NCBI GenBank assembly: GCA_018715195.1
Contig: DVMA01000047.1
Coordinates: forward strand, 1-47,029
Origin: Candidatus Coproplasma excrementavium
GTDB taxonomy: Bacteria > Bacillota > Clostridia > Christensenellales > Borkfalkiaceae
Reading direction: 5' to 3'
Length of the DNA stretch: 47,029 nt
The position numbers and the translations under genes are program-made. Shown here piece after piece: positions 1 to 10,000 of this stretch (the first letter of the stretch is position 1; each line of letters starts with the position of its first letter). The notes below the pieces were generated by a model. It ran no database searches and was not told where the DNA came from. It saw only the letters and a list, made by a program, of their open reading frames with translations.

Positions 1-40
1 AATTAAAGAAATTAACTGAAAATTTTATTTGTTTTCTTTA

Positions 41-82
41 AGGCCGCGGCGCGCAGATTTTTCTGCGCGCCGCGGCCTGTTT
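41..82 (+). terminator. Strong GC-rich stem-loop followed by TGTTTT, probable terminator of an upstream gene
   Basis: Perfect 16-bp inverted repeat GGCCGCGGCGCGCAGA-TTTT-TCTGCGCGCCGCGGCC (42-77), then a short T-rich stretch. Confidence 0.6.
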
Positions 83-384
83 TCTGCCCGTACTGCGGGC
101 TTTTTAAACCTTAAATCTGTATTTTATTTCCTTAAAAGTTGCATATAAAAGCATAAACTGTTCAAATATGCTTTTAAATTAACATTTTATGCCAAATTGC
201 TTGAAAACTCTTCGCGCGCGTGATATCATTTATAATGATATGGGTAAAAGTTTTTTGTTCGTTGCTTACATACGTTAAGGTATCCTGAGGTAAACTTTTA
301 ACATAACATGCTAAACACTGTCTGTATCCCGAGGGAGCGGCGGACAAATACTGTATCACAATTTTTTATTCAGGGGCATTATAG

Positions 385-2805
385 ATGAACAGAGAAGAAA
401 TTCTAAAAAAACTCACATTGCGTCAGAAGGCCGACCTGTTGACAGGTAAAGATTTCTGGAGCACGCAGGGCTATGAAGAGCTCGGCATCCCCTCCATATT
501 CTTTTCGGACGGCCCTCACGGACTCAGAAAGCAGGCGGCTGCGTCGGACCATCTCGGACTGAATGCCAGCGTACCCGCAACGTGTTTCCCCACGGCGGTT
601 TCAATGGCGTCCAGCTGGAACGATTCCCTTGCCGAAAGGATGGGCGAGGCGCTCGGCGAAGAGGCTGCTTCGCAGAACGTCAACATGGTGCTCGGACCCG
701 GTCTTTGCATCAAGCGCAACCCCCGTTGCGGCAGAAACTTCGAATATTTTTCGGAAGACCCTTACCTCGCGGGCAAAATGGCTGCGGCATATGTGCGCGG
801 CATTCAGAAAAACGGCACGGCGTCCTGCATAAAGCACTTTGCGGCAAACAGCCAGGAAGAGCGCCGTATGGTCACCGATTCGGTAATGGATGAAAGAACC
901 CTGCGCGAGATTTATCTCACCGGTTTCGAAATTGCCGTAAAGGAGGGACATCCCCACGCTGTAATGTCTTCCTATAATATGGTAAACGGCGCGTTTGCAG
1001 ATGAGAATAAACATCTTCTCCGCGACATACTCCGCGGCGAATGGGGCTTTAACGGCGTTGTCGTATCCGACTGGGCGGGCACCAACAACAAGGTTGCCTC
1101 CACAATCGCGGGCAGCGACATAGAGATGCCCGGTTGCCGCTACGGCGCTGACGACATAGTTGAGGCTGTGGAAAACGGCAAGCTCGACATAAAGTATGTG
1201 GATGAATGCGTAAACCGCGTTCTCGACCTGATAGAAACGACCACGAAGGGCGAAAAGGGCAAGGAATTCGATAAGGAAGCTCACCACGAACTTGCCAAAG
1301 AGTGCGCAGACGAGTGCGTAGTTCTGCTTAAAAACGATGGCATTCTTCCTCTTGCGGCGCAAACTAGCGTTGCACTTGTCGGCGATTTTGCCAAAAAGCC
1401 CCGTTACCAGGGTGCAGGTTCTTCCATAGTAAATCCCACAAAACTGGAATGCGTGATGGATGATACCCGCAACTTCCCCTTCAATGTCATAGGATATGCC
1501 GACGGCTTTGAAAGGTACGGCAAGCATAAGACCGTTCACATCGACCGCGCGGTAGAGCTCGGCAAAAAGGCAGATGTGACGCTGTTCTTTGCGGGCCTCG
1601 ATGAATATACAGAGGCGGAGGGCCTTGACAGACAGTCTCTGGCCGTTCCCGAAAATCAGATAAGAACATACAAGGCGCTCAAGGCAGCGGGACTCAAAGT
1701 GGTAGTAGTTCTCTCCTGCGGCAGCGCGGTATATATGGACTGGGCGTCCGATGCAGATGCCATCGTGTTCGCGGGCCTTACGGGCCAGGCGGGTGCGGCG
1801 GCCGTGCTGGATATAATTTCCGGCAAGGTAAACCCCTCTGCGAAACTTGCGGAAACGTGGTCTCTTCCCGATGTTCCCTGCGCAAGCGAAACTTACTTTC
1901 CCGGCAAGCAGATGACCTGCGAATACAGGGAGGGTCTGTATGTGGGCTACCGCTATTTTGACAAGACCCAAAAGAAGGTTGAATTCCCCTTCGGTTTCGG
2001 CCTTTCGTATACGACATTCAGATATGACGACATATCTGCGGACGGAAACGGCGTAACGTTCACCATCACAAATACTGGCAACATGGACGGCGCCGAAATT
2101 GCACAGCTGTACGTAAGCAAAGCTGACAGCAAGCTGTTCCGTCCCGAAAAGGAACTCAAAGGCTTTAAAAAGGTATTCCTCAAAAAGGGTGAAACAAAGA
2201 AGGTCACCATTCCGTTCGACGACAAGACGTTCCGCTACTTCGACGTGGAGAGCGACAAGTGGGAGACGGAAGGAGGAGAATACTTACTTCTCATCGGCGC
2301 AAGCTCGCGCGATATACGCCTCGAAACAAAGGTTGAAAAGACGGCAACCAAGACCGATTGCCCCTATGATATGGCCAAATTACCGTCCTATTACAGCGGC
2401 AACGTGGCGCATGTCGGCGATGAGGAATTCAAGGCTCTGCTCGGCAGGGAAATTCCCAGGAGCGGCTATGACTTCTATAAGAAGAACAGAATGATAATAA
2501 CGGAAAATTCCACGGTGGCAGACCTTCGCTACTCACGCAGATGGGTGGGCAGGCTGTTCTCGGGAGCGATACGTTTTGTTATTAAGTTCATGAATCTCAT
2601 AGGCAACCGCTCTATGGCAAACACGCTTGTAATGGGCGTGCTTCATCAGCCCGTAAGAGGCCTTGCAAAGTTCGGCGGAATGTCCCGCAGACAGATGAAG
2701 GCCCTGCTGATGATGTTCAACGGACAGATGTGCAGAGGCATTGTAAAGTTCCTGTCCAAAGATAAAAAACAGAATAAAGAAGCCAAGGCTGCAAAGGCTG
2801 CGTAA
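385..2805 (+). CDS. Glycoside hydrolase family 3 (beta-glucosidase-like), canonical domain order, no signal peptide
   Basis: 806-aa ORF; SDGPHGLR, KHFAANSQE, VVSDWAG (nucleophile region), ECVVLLKNDGILPL, and FnIII-like PFGFGLSYTTF in canonical order. Confidence 0.93.
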   Translation: MNREEILKKLTLRQKADLLTGKDFWSTQGYEELGIPSIFFSDGPHGLRKQAAASDHLGLNASVPATCFPTAVSMASSWNDSLAERMGEALGEEAASQNVNMVLGPGLCIKRNPRCGRNFEYFSEDPYLAGKMAAAYVRGIQKNGTASCIKHFAANSQEERRMVTDSVMDERTLREIYLTGFEIAVKEGHPHAVMSSYNMVNGAFADENKHLLRDILRGEWGFNGVVVSDWAGTNNKVASTIAGSDIEMPGCRYGADDIVEAVENGKLDIKYVDECVNRVLDLIETTTKGEKGKEFDKEAHHELAKECADECVVLLKNDGILPLAAQTSVALVGDFAKKPRYQGAGSSIVNPTKLECVMDDTRNFPFNVIGYADGFERYGKHKTVHIDRAVELGKKADVTLFFAGLDEYTEAEGLDRQSLAVPENQIRTYKALKAAGLKVVVVLSCGSAVYMDWASDADAIVFAGLTGQAGAAAVLDIISGKVNPSAKLAETWSLPDVPCASETYFPGKQMTCEYREGLYVGYRYFDKTQKKVEFPFGFGLSYTTFRYDDISADGNGVTFTITNTGNMDGAEIAQLYVSKADSKLFRPEKELKGFKKVFLKKGETKKVTIPFDDKTFRYFDVESDKWETEGGEYLLLIGASSRDIRLETKVEKTATKTDCPYDMAKLPSYYSGNVAHVGDEEFKALLGREIPRSGYDFYKKNRMIITENSTVADLRYSRRWVGRLFSGAIRFVIKFMNLIGNRSMANTLVMGVLHQPVRGLAKFGGMSRRQMKALLMMFNGQMCRGIVKFLSKDKKQNKEAKAAKAA

Positions 2806-2832
2806 ATACATTTTGGTGAATGGAGAAATAAT

Positions 2833-3960
2833 ATGGAAAATAATGTAGTTAGCAGCGAAGAGCAAAGACTTCTTCCCAAGCCCCTTTCGGGCAACCCTTT
2901 TGTAGCTTTCTGGCAGAGAATAGGACGCTGGTGGCAGGGCGTGTGGTACGGCTTTTCTGAAAAGCACCCCAAGCTTGCCCCCTGGATATACAAGATATTC
3001 TTCTTTCTTGTATTTTCCTACGGCGTCACGATATGGCAGTTCATCGTAATGACATTCCTGCCCTACGCCTTCCAGGGCCTGGGCACGGAACCGTGGGGCT
3101 GGCCCAATGCAGAGCTTTCCTTTGCAAACGATAACGGCGCCACGTACATACTGTTCGGCGACAGCGCGGGACTCGGCTACTTCATAGCCTACGAAATTGC
3201 CGTATTTACCGCACAGTGCATAAACTTCCCTCTTCAGAGGAACATAACCTACCGTTCGCACGGCAACCCCTGGTGGCAGGCGATGTGGTACTTTATCGGC
3301 TGGGTGCTCGTATCCGTGTTCACCCTTGCGATATGGGGCCTTATTAATGTATTCTTCACCAGCTGGGGCTGGTACCTTCCCGGTGAAGAGGGCCTTGCCA
3401 CGGTTGCGGGTCTTGTAAAGACCGTGCTCACGGGCGGCGTTTCGATGGTGATATTCTTCTTCATCTTCCTTATCATATTCCCCGATGCGGACAAGACGGA
3501 GAAGTCCAAGGCTGCCAAGCTGGAGGCTGCAAAGGCTGCACTTGAAAGCGCAAAGGCGTCTTCCGACAGCGAGGCTGTTGCCAAGGCCGAACTTGCCGTT
3601 GCCAAGGCAGAGCTTGCATATGCCATAGCCGTAGAAAACCGCAAACTGTTCCACTCGGAAAAGAATATTTCTGCCGTAAGGTCGGTTGCCGAAGCGAGGA
3701 TAAACGCTTACCAGGGCAAGCTGAATAAAATCAAAAAACTTACTGAGCAGGTTGAAGCCGCAAAATCTGCGGGAGATGCGCAGAAGGCAGAAAAACTTGC
3801 AAAACAGCTTGAAGAGGTGGAGAGCGGACTGGAAAAATCCCGCAATACCGCACTTGAGGCAGTTGACCAGCGCGATAAAGTCGTCCCCGAAGAAGAGGCG
3901 GTTATTGCCGAAGTAAAGCAGGCCCGCGAAAAGCGCGCCGCAGAGAAAAAAGTCGCCTAA
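2833..3960 (+). CDS. Multi-TM protein, GtrA-like N-terminal half, with Ala/Lys/Glu-rich coiled-coil C-terminus
   Basis: 375-aa ORF; about 4 hydrophobic segments with GtrA-like CINFPLQRNITYRS; C-terminal heptad-like AKLEAAKAALESAKA region. Confidence 0.6.
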   Translation: MENNVVSSEEQRLLPKPLSGNPFVAFWQRIGRWWQGVWYGFSEKHPKLAPWIYKIFFFLVFSYGVTIWQFIVMTFLPYAFQGLGTEPWGWPNAELSFANDNGATYILFGDSAGLGYFIAYEIAVFTAQCINFPLQRNITYRSHGNPWWQAMWYFIGWVLVSVFTLAIWGLINVFFTSWGWYLPGEEGLATVAGLVKTVLTGGVSMVIFFFIFLIIFPDADKTEKSKAAKLEAAKAALESAKASSDSEAVAKAELAVAKAELAYAIAVENRKLFHSEKNISAVRSVAEARINAYQGKLNKIKKLTEQVEAAKSAGDAQKAEKLAKQLEEVESGLEKSRNTALEAVDQRDKVVPEEEAVIAEVKQAREKRAAEKKVA

Positions 3961-4001
3961 AAATTTACGTTCGCAGCATGTAAAGCCAAGGTACACAAGC
4001 G

Positions 4002-4035
4002 GTTGATTGTGCCATATGTGCGCCTCAATCGTGAT
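4002..4035 (+). repeat. Divergent copy of dispersed intergenic dyad element
   Basis: GTTGATTGTGCCATATGTGCGCCTCAATCGTGAT; about 22/28 identical to the copy at 30477. Confidence 0.45.
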
Positions 4036-4102
4036 GCGGAGCGACTTATCCTCTTCGGCAAAAAGCAAGAGAGTCGTTTCCCCAAAAGAATATAAATTAT
4101 GC

Positions 4103-4140
4103 GCCCCGCGCGGCTTCAGCCGCGCGGGGCAGAATTTTTT
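4103..4140 (+). terminator. Rho-independent terminator
   Basis: GCCCCGCGCGGC-TTCA-GCCGCGCGGGGC then AGAATTTTTT. Confidence 0.85.
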
Positions 4141-4310
4141 GCGTAAAAAATGTATGTCGGATATAAAAATATATATGTCAGGTATTGTATGGCGTTTAAT
4201 GGCGCATATCTTTATCGCAGAGTATAAGCCGTTTAATGCCGCAGGCGAAAACTGTCTGATTTCAGATAAATTCCGACATTGTTTTTTGTGCATAAATTTT
4301 CTTTTTGCTA

Positions 4311-4339
4311 TTGCAATGTGGTGCTTTATATGTTAAAAT
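4311..4339 (+). promoter_or_regulatory. Sigma-A-type promoter for the LytTR response regulator
   Basis: TTGCAA-17 nt-TAAAAT. Confidence 0.55.
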
Positions 4340-4447
4340 AAAGCATATAAACAGCATATATTCAGCCTTTTGCATGCAACATATGTTGCAACCCCTCGTA
4401 CGCGGCATTGTATTTTTAACGCCGTTATTTTTTACAGGAGCGATTTG

Positions 4448-5164
4448 ATGCTTAAAATTGCAATAGTGGAAAATGAACCCGAACAGGCCGACCTGCTCAG
4501 CGGCTACATAGCGCGGTACTCGCAGGAGAGCGGCATAAAATGCCAGGTGGTCACATTTTCTAACGGTCTGGAATTCATATCTGGCTACACTCCCGGGTTC
4601 GACGCCGTCTTCATGGACATAAAAATGCTGCTTATAGACGGCATGGAGGCCGCTGAAAAACTCAGAAAAATAGATGAGGACGTGGTTCTGATTTTTGTTA
4701 CCAACATGGCGCAACTTGCAATTAAGGGCTATAAAGTAAACGCCATGGACTTTATCGTAAAGCCCGTGACTTACTTCGACTTTTCGCTCGAGATGGATAA
4801 GATTTGCCGCGCGCACGACCGCCGCACCCAGGACTATGTATGGGTAAAGACGGCGGGGGTGCTCAGACGAATAGACTTCAACGCCATATTCTATATAGAA
4901 ATAATTATGCACGATGTGTACGTGCATACCGACCGCGAGACGGTAAATTTCCGCGGCTCGCTGAAAAATCTGGAAGAAAAGCTGGACCCTGCTCTGTTTT
5001 CGCGCTGCAATAACTGCTATATAGTAAATCTTCAGCACGTTACGGGCGTAAAGGAAGATGCCGTCATGCTTGAAAGCGGGGACGAACTGCATATGAGCCG
5101 CACCCGCAAAAGGCAGTTCATGAACGATTTAACCGCCTTCTTTTCGGGTGCTTCGGCAAAGTAA
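4448..5164 (+). CDS. LytTR-family response regulator (AgrA/LytR-like)
   Basis: Start trimmed to 4448 (SD AGGAG upstream); receiver FMDIKMLLIDGMEAAE; LytTR domain VYVHTDRETVNFRGSLKNLEEKL..RCNNCYIVNLQHV. Confidence 0.9.
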   Translation: MLKIAIVENEPEQADLLSGYIARYSQESGIKCQVVTFSNGLEFISGYTPGFDAVFMDIKMLLIDGMEAAEKLRKIDEDVVLIFVTNMAQLAIKGYKVNAMDFIVKPVTYFDFSLEMDKICRAHDRRTQDYVWVKTAGVLRRIDFNAIFYIEIIMHDVYVHTDRETVNFRGSLKNLEEKLDPALFSRCNNCYIVNLQHVTGVKEDAVMLESGDELHMSRTRKRQFMNDLTAFFSGASAK

Positions 5165-5245
5165 AACAGATGGTCTGCCGCAAAAACCTGCGCACAAAAC
5201 GTGGCACATTTGCGGACAGTCTAAAAGGTGGTTATCAGCTCGTTC

Positions 5246-5279
5246 ATTCAAATTGGCCTGCACATATGCTCAGATTATT
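5246..5279 (-). repeat. Divergent copy, reverse orientation, of dispersed intergenic dyad element
   Basis: Reverse strand AATAATCTGAGCATATGTGCAGGCCAATTTGAAT; about 23/34 identical to the copy at 30477. Confidence 0.4.
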
Positions 5280-5321
5280 GTATTTCACGGCGCGCGCTAT
5301 GCGCGCCTTTTAAGGTAACAA

Positions 5322-6626
5322 ATGTACTATTCGTATATACTTCTGGGACAGCTCAATTTTTATGTGGAAATGCTTATTCCGCTCCTGATTCTGATGCGTC
5401 GGCAGGAGCGGCGCAGTTTATTTCCTCTCAGACTCCTGCTTGTGGCTGCGGTGGGGGCGGGTTTTGCGTTTATGCCCGAACTGAACGTCGGCCCGTTCGG
5501 CATGCACTATCTGATAGTTATGGGTGTAGCATTTCTTGCGGGCTGGTTCATCTTTGATGTGTCCCCGCTGGACGTGTTGTTCTATACCATAGCTGCATTT
5601 GCCGTTCAGCATTGCCTTTGGGATATTCTTTTCATTGTATTCGAAACGATAGGCGAGCTCACCCAGGCGGCCGCGCTCGTCATATATTTTTCGCTCTATC
5701 TCGTGGCGTATGCGCTGTTCTGGTTGTTCTTCCCCGTCAGCGAGCTCAACGAGGGCGGCGTGAAGGGGCGCGGACTTCAGTTTGCCGTTTCGGCGTTCAT
5801 AATCGCCTTTGTGTATGTGATAGCCTCGCTCGTGCCCTGGCTGTATTCGTGGAACATTCTGTACAGATTGTACGCGCTTATCTGTTGCATATTCGCGCTC
5901 GGATTGCAGTGCGGTCTGTTCGAACACACAAGACTCAAGGAGAAAAACCGCGAGCTTGAGCGGGACAAGTTCGTGCTTGAAGAACTGCTCATGCGCGAGC
6001 AGAAACAGTACGCCATAACAAAGGACACCATAGACCTTATAAATATAAAGTGTCACGACCTCAAGCACCAGCTGGCCGCCTTGCGTTCTATGTCGGAAGA
6101 GGAGCGCGAAAAGAGCCTCAAAGAGGTGGAGAGCGCCGTAATGATATACGGCAACATTGCCAAAACGGGTAACGAAACGCTGGATATAGTGCTCACAGAA
6201 AAGAGTTTTCTGTGCGAAAAATACGGCATACGTTTCACCTATATGATAGACGGCGGCAGTTTTTCCTTTATGGCGCCCGCAGACATATCGTCGCTGTTCG
6301 GCAACGCGCTGGATAACGCCATAGAGAGCGTTATGAAGGAGGGGGAAAAGGACCGCAGGGTAATCAAGCTCAACGCCTCTTCCAAGCGCGGCTACATCGC
6401 CGTGCACGTGGAAAATTACTGTACGGAGGTCATAAAGTTCAAAGACGGCGTGCCCGTGACCAGCAAGGCCGATAAAAACGAGCACGGGTTCGGCGTAAAG
6501 AGCATGAACTTCATAGTCAAAAAGTACGGCGGTACGTGCATAATGCGGCAGGAGGGTTGCCTTGTATATCTGGAAATAATACTCCCCGTGCCCGAAAGCG
6601 GAAGGCAGTTTGCCGTGCAGGCATAG
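5322..6626 (+). CDS. AgrC-like (HPK10-type, GHKL) sensor histidine kinase
   Basis: Multi-TM N-terminus; H-box IKCHDLKHQL; N-box LFGNALDNAIESV; HGFGVKSMNFIVKKYGG. Confidence 0.9.
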   Translation: MYYSYILLGQLNFYVEMLIPLLILMRRQERRSLFPLRLLLVAAVGAGFAFMPELNVGPFGMHYLIVMGVAFLAGWFIFDVSPLDVLFYTIAAFAVQHCLWDILFIVFETIGELTQAAALVIYFSLYLVAYALFWLFFPVSELNEGGVKGRGLQFAVSAFIIAFVYVIASLVPWLYSWNILYRLYALICCIFALGLQCGLFEHTRLKEKNRELERDKFVLEELLMREQKQYAITKDTIDLINIKCHDLKHQLAALRSMSEEEREKSLKEVESAVMIYGNIAKTGNETLDIVLTEKSFLCEKYGIRFTYMIDGGSFSFMAPADISSLFGNALDNAIESVMKEGEKDRRVIKLNASSKRGYIAVHVENYCTEVIKFKDGVPVTSKADKNEHGFGVKSMNFIVKKYGGTCIMRQEGCLVYLEIILPVPESGRQFAVQA

Positions 6627-6714
6627 CTTTTATGCCGTTTTCATAAGTCGCTCTGCGGGCGTACATTTGTCTTGTCCCGCATAAAGTCAAACTTTTCCAA
6701 TTCAGAATATATGC

Positions 6715-6743
6715 AAAGCTCCGCCGCAAAGCGGAGCTTTTTT
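6715..6743 (+). terminator. Rho-independent terminator
   Basis: AAGCTCCGC-CGCAAA-GCGGAGCTTTTTT. Confidence 0.85.
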
Positions 6744-7069
6744 GTATGCTGACCCCACAAAACTGTTTGTGCGTTTAACGTCTACGGGACGGACATTCGC
6801 GCGTTTTAAAAGCCTGTATAGTCCGTTTGTGAAAGTTGTTGCAATTTTATGATAAATTGAAATATCTTTTGTATGAAATTTTTGTTATGTACACTCCTTT
6901 AGTGATATATTGTTACAGCTCGGGGTGCAAAACAAGTCAAATTTTGTGCGTAGTAAGGCAAAGGTCATTGCCAAAAAAGTGATTGTATGTATACTTTTTA
7001 ACTGCGCAAAGGTTCATGCGCGGGTATCATACCATAATTCAATGGTAAAAACTTATACAGGAGGGAACC

Positions 7070-10000
7070 ATGAACATCAGAACAAGACTGTTTCGCGGGC
7101 TGGTTTTACTGTTTGCATTCATTCTGGTGCTGTCTGTAACGACATCGCTGATAATGGAATACTACCGTTCGCCGCTCGATGAAAACACTGGCTCCATAAG
7201 CCAGGGGCTTGAAGTCAACGAAGATTACGGCGAGTGGACGTACGGCACTCAGTATACTTCCACCAAGGACGCGGTGGACAGCATGAAGGAGTTTGCCATC
7301 CGCGAGGCCGCAGAATCTTTCGTTCTCCTTAAAAATGAGAACAACTCTCTGCCTTTAAAGCAGGAAAAACCCAAGGTTACGCTGTTCGGCATCCGCAGCT
7401 TTACCCCTTACTATGGCAGTACTACAGGCGGCTCCATACCAGATAAGGCGGTAATAGACAACGATCCCAACCGCAGCACGCTTATAACCGACTTCCAGGA
7501 GGCATTCGATGTAAACCCCGCGCTTTTGGAGGCTTACAGAGATTACACTTCCGACTATACGTGGGGCAGCTCGGGCTTCGGTGCGCAGGCGCCCGCATAT
7601 CAGGGACTTTACAGCACCACCGACCCCACGGAACCCACCCTTTCAGAACTGGGAATAACCGACAGCAATGCCCGTTACCGCGAGTATAACGATGCAGCCA
7701 TAGTAATTATCGGCCGCGTCAGCGGTGAAGGTTCCAGCTTCTTCCCCGGTCAGGAAGGCCGCACCACCAGGGACAGCAACGATCCCACCAAAATTTTAAA
7801 TGTCGTTGAAACTGATACAGATAACATTCTCGGCATAAGCGAAGAGGAGCAGGCGCTCATCGATACGGCGGCAGCCAACTTCGATAACGTAATAGTGCTT
7901 ATAAACTCCTCCAGCCAGATGGAGATAGAATCTCTCAAGCAGAACGAGGACGTTGACGCCGTTATGTGGATAGGTTATCCCGGCGTATACGGCTTTGAAG
8001 CGGTTGCCCAGGTGCTAAAGGGCGAGGCAAACCCCTCCGGCCGCCTCGGCGATATCTATGCGGTAAACAGCGCGCTGTCCCCCGCAATGCAGAACTACGG
8101 CGGCAGCGAAGTGGGCACCGAAATTGCCTGGACAAACGCGTCAAGCTATTCGGGCATGAACGTAAACTCCTACCTCGTTGAGGCAGAGGGCATTTACACG
8201 GGTTATCGCTACTACGAAACCAGGTATGCAGATTCCCTGCTTGCAGACGATGCAAGGAACGCCGCCTCTGCAAAGGCGGGCACTTATGTCAATTACAACA
8301 AGGAAGAGCTCACCTTCAAGCCTGCAACTACCGATGGTCAGTGGGTTTACAGCAACGAAGTATCCTATCCTTTCGGCTACGGCCTTTCCTATACCAATTT
8401 TACGCAGACACTTACGAGCGTTGAAGTTTCTGCCGACCACAAGACGGCAACCGCAACCGTTACGGTAACGAATAACGGTTCCGTTGCGGGCAAGTCGGTG
8501 GTTCAGCTCTATGCGCAGCTGCCCTATGAGGACGGCGACGTGGAAAAATCGGCCATTCAGCTCATCGACTATGAAAAGACTGACCTGCTTGCAAGCGGTG
8601 CAAGCGAGACCGTGATACTCAACATAGATATGTCCAACCTTGCAAGCTATGACTATGAAGGCGCAAAGACCTATCGCATGGACGCGGGCACCTACTACTT
8701 TGCAATCGGCGAATCTTCTCACGATGCGCTCAACAACATCCTTGCCGAGCAGGGTGTCAGCGGTATGGTCAATACCGACGGCACTGCTTATGCAGCTCCT
8801 CAGGAGAATAAGGTTGACGAGTGGACGCTCGCCGAAGACGACACCACGACCTTCGCCGTATCCGATACTACGAATAAAGAGATAACCAACCAGATTACCG
8901 AGGGCGACTACGCAACCGACGTAAACTATTGGCTTAAGAACGGCATAGACGCCGACATAGACGAAGTGATTTACCTTTCGCGCAGCGACTGGAACAACAC
9001 CTTCCCCATAACTTATTCGAACTTTGCAATTCAGTCCGGTTCGCGCTTTGAAGAGATAATGAAGAACGACTTCATACCTCTTGCCTCAGGCGAGGACATA
9101 AGCGGCATAACCATGGGCGATTCCAGCGTAGAGCTCAACTTCAGCGACATGAAGGACGTAGCGTTTGAAGATGACAGATGGGATGAGCTCATCTCCAAGA
9201 TTCCTCTTTCGGAGATGATGGGCTTCATGCAGAACGCATTCCACCAGATTTATCAGATACCTTCCATAGGTTTCAACGGTTTCAATGCAGATGACGGCCC
9301 CGGCGGTTCGGACTCTCACGATATGGGCGAAGCCTCCAACCAGGGCACTCTGTTCGAGGACGCAAAAGATTATGCAGGCAAGGTAGGTACCCGTATCGCA
9401 CCCGCGCCCATCAATCTTGCGTACACCTTCAACAAGGAACTTGCATATGAAAACGGCGAAATTCTTCTCGGCGAATCTACGCTTTTGTACAACCTGCCCA
9501 TAATGATAGGCCCCGGCATGAACATTCACCGCACTCCTTACAACGGACGTAACGTTGAATACTATTCCGAAGACCCCATACTTTCAGGCTTTACGGGCAG
9601 CGCGGTAGTGCAGGGCGCGCAGAGCAAGGGTTGCCTTGTAAACATCAAACACGTAGGCTTCAACAGCCAGGAAGCAAACCGTTCGGGCGTGAATGAATTC
9701 CTCAACGAGCAGGCGGCGCGCGAACTTGAACTGAGAAACCTTCAGCAGGCGTTCACCGCAAAGGGCCGCTCCTCCAAGAGCGAGGCCGAGGGCACAACCT
9801 TCCGCTATGCAGCCGAGGGCGCACGCGGCACGATGACTGCATACAACCGCATAGGCGCAACGGCCTCCAGCGCAAACTATGGCGTACAGTACGCGATACT
9901 TCGCGAAGAGTGGGGCTTCAAGGGTTACAGCGTAACCGACTTCACGGGCCTCAATCCCATAGCCGCACCCAAGGAATCTATATTTGCGGGCACAACAGCG

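Noticed and set aside
41-82. Very long GC palindrome as a mobile-element terminal repeat
   Set aside because: It behaves like other intergenic terminators in this window (4-nt loop, T-rich tail), and no transposase or target duplication was seen.
174-359. 61-aa minus-strand ORF at the window start
   Set aside because: Overlaps the probable GH3 promoter and leader, with no SD and no similarity recognised.
5228-5557. Possible AgrD-like peptide between the response regulator and kinase genes
   Set aside because: The GTG-start ORF runs into the kinase gene out of frame. No AgrD hallmarks, no AgrB nearby, and no good SD.
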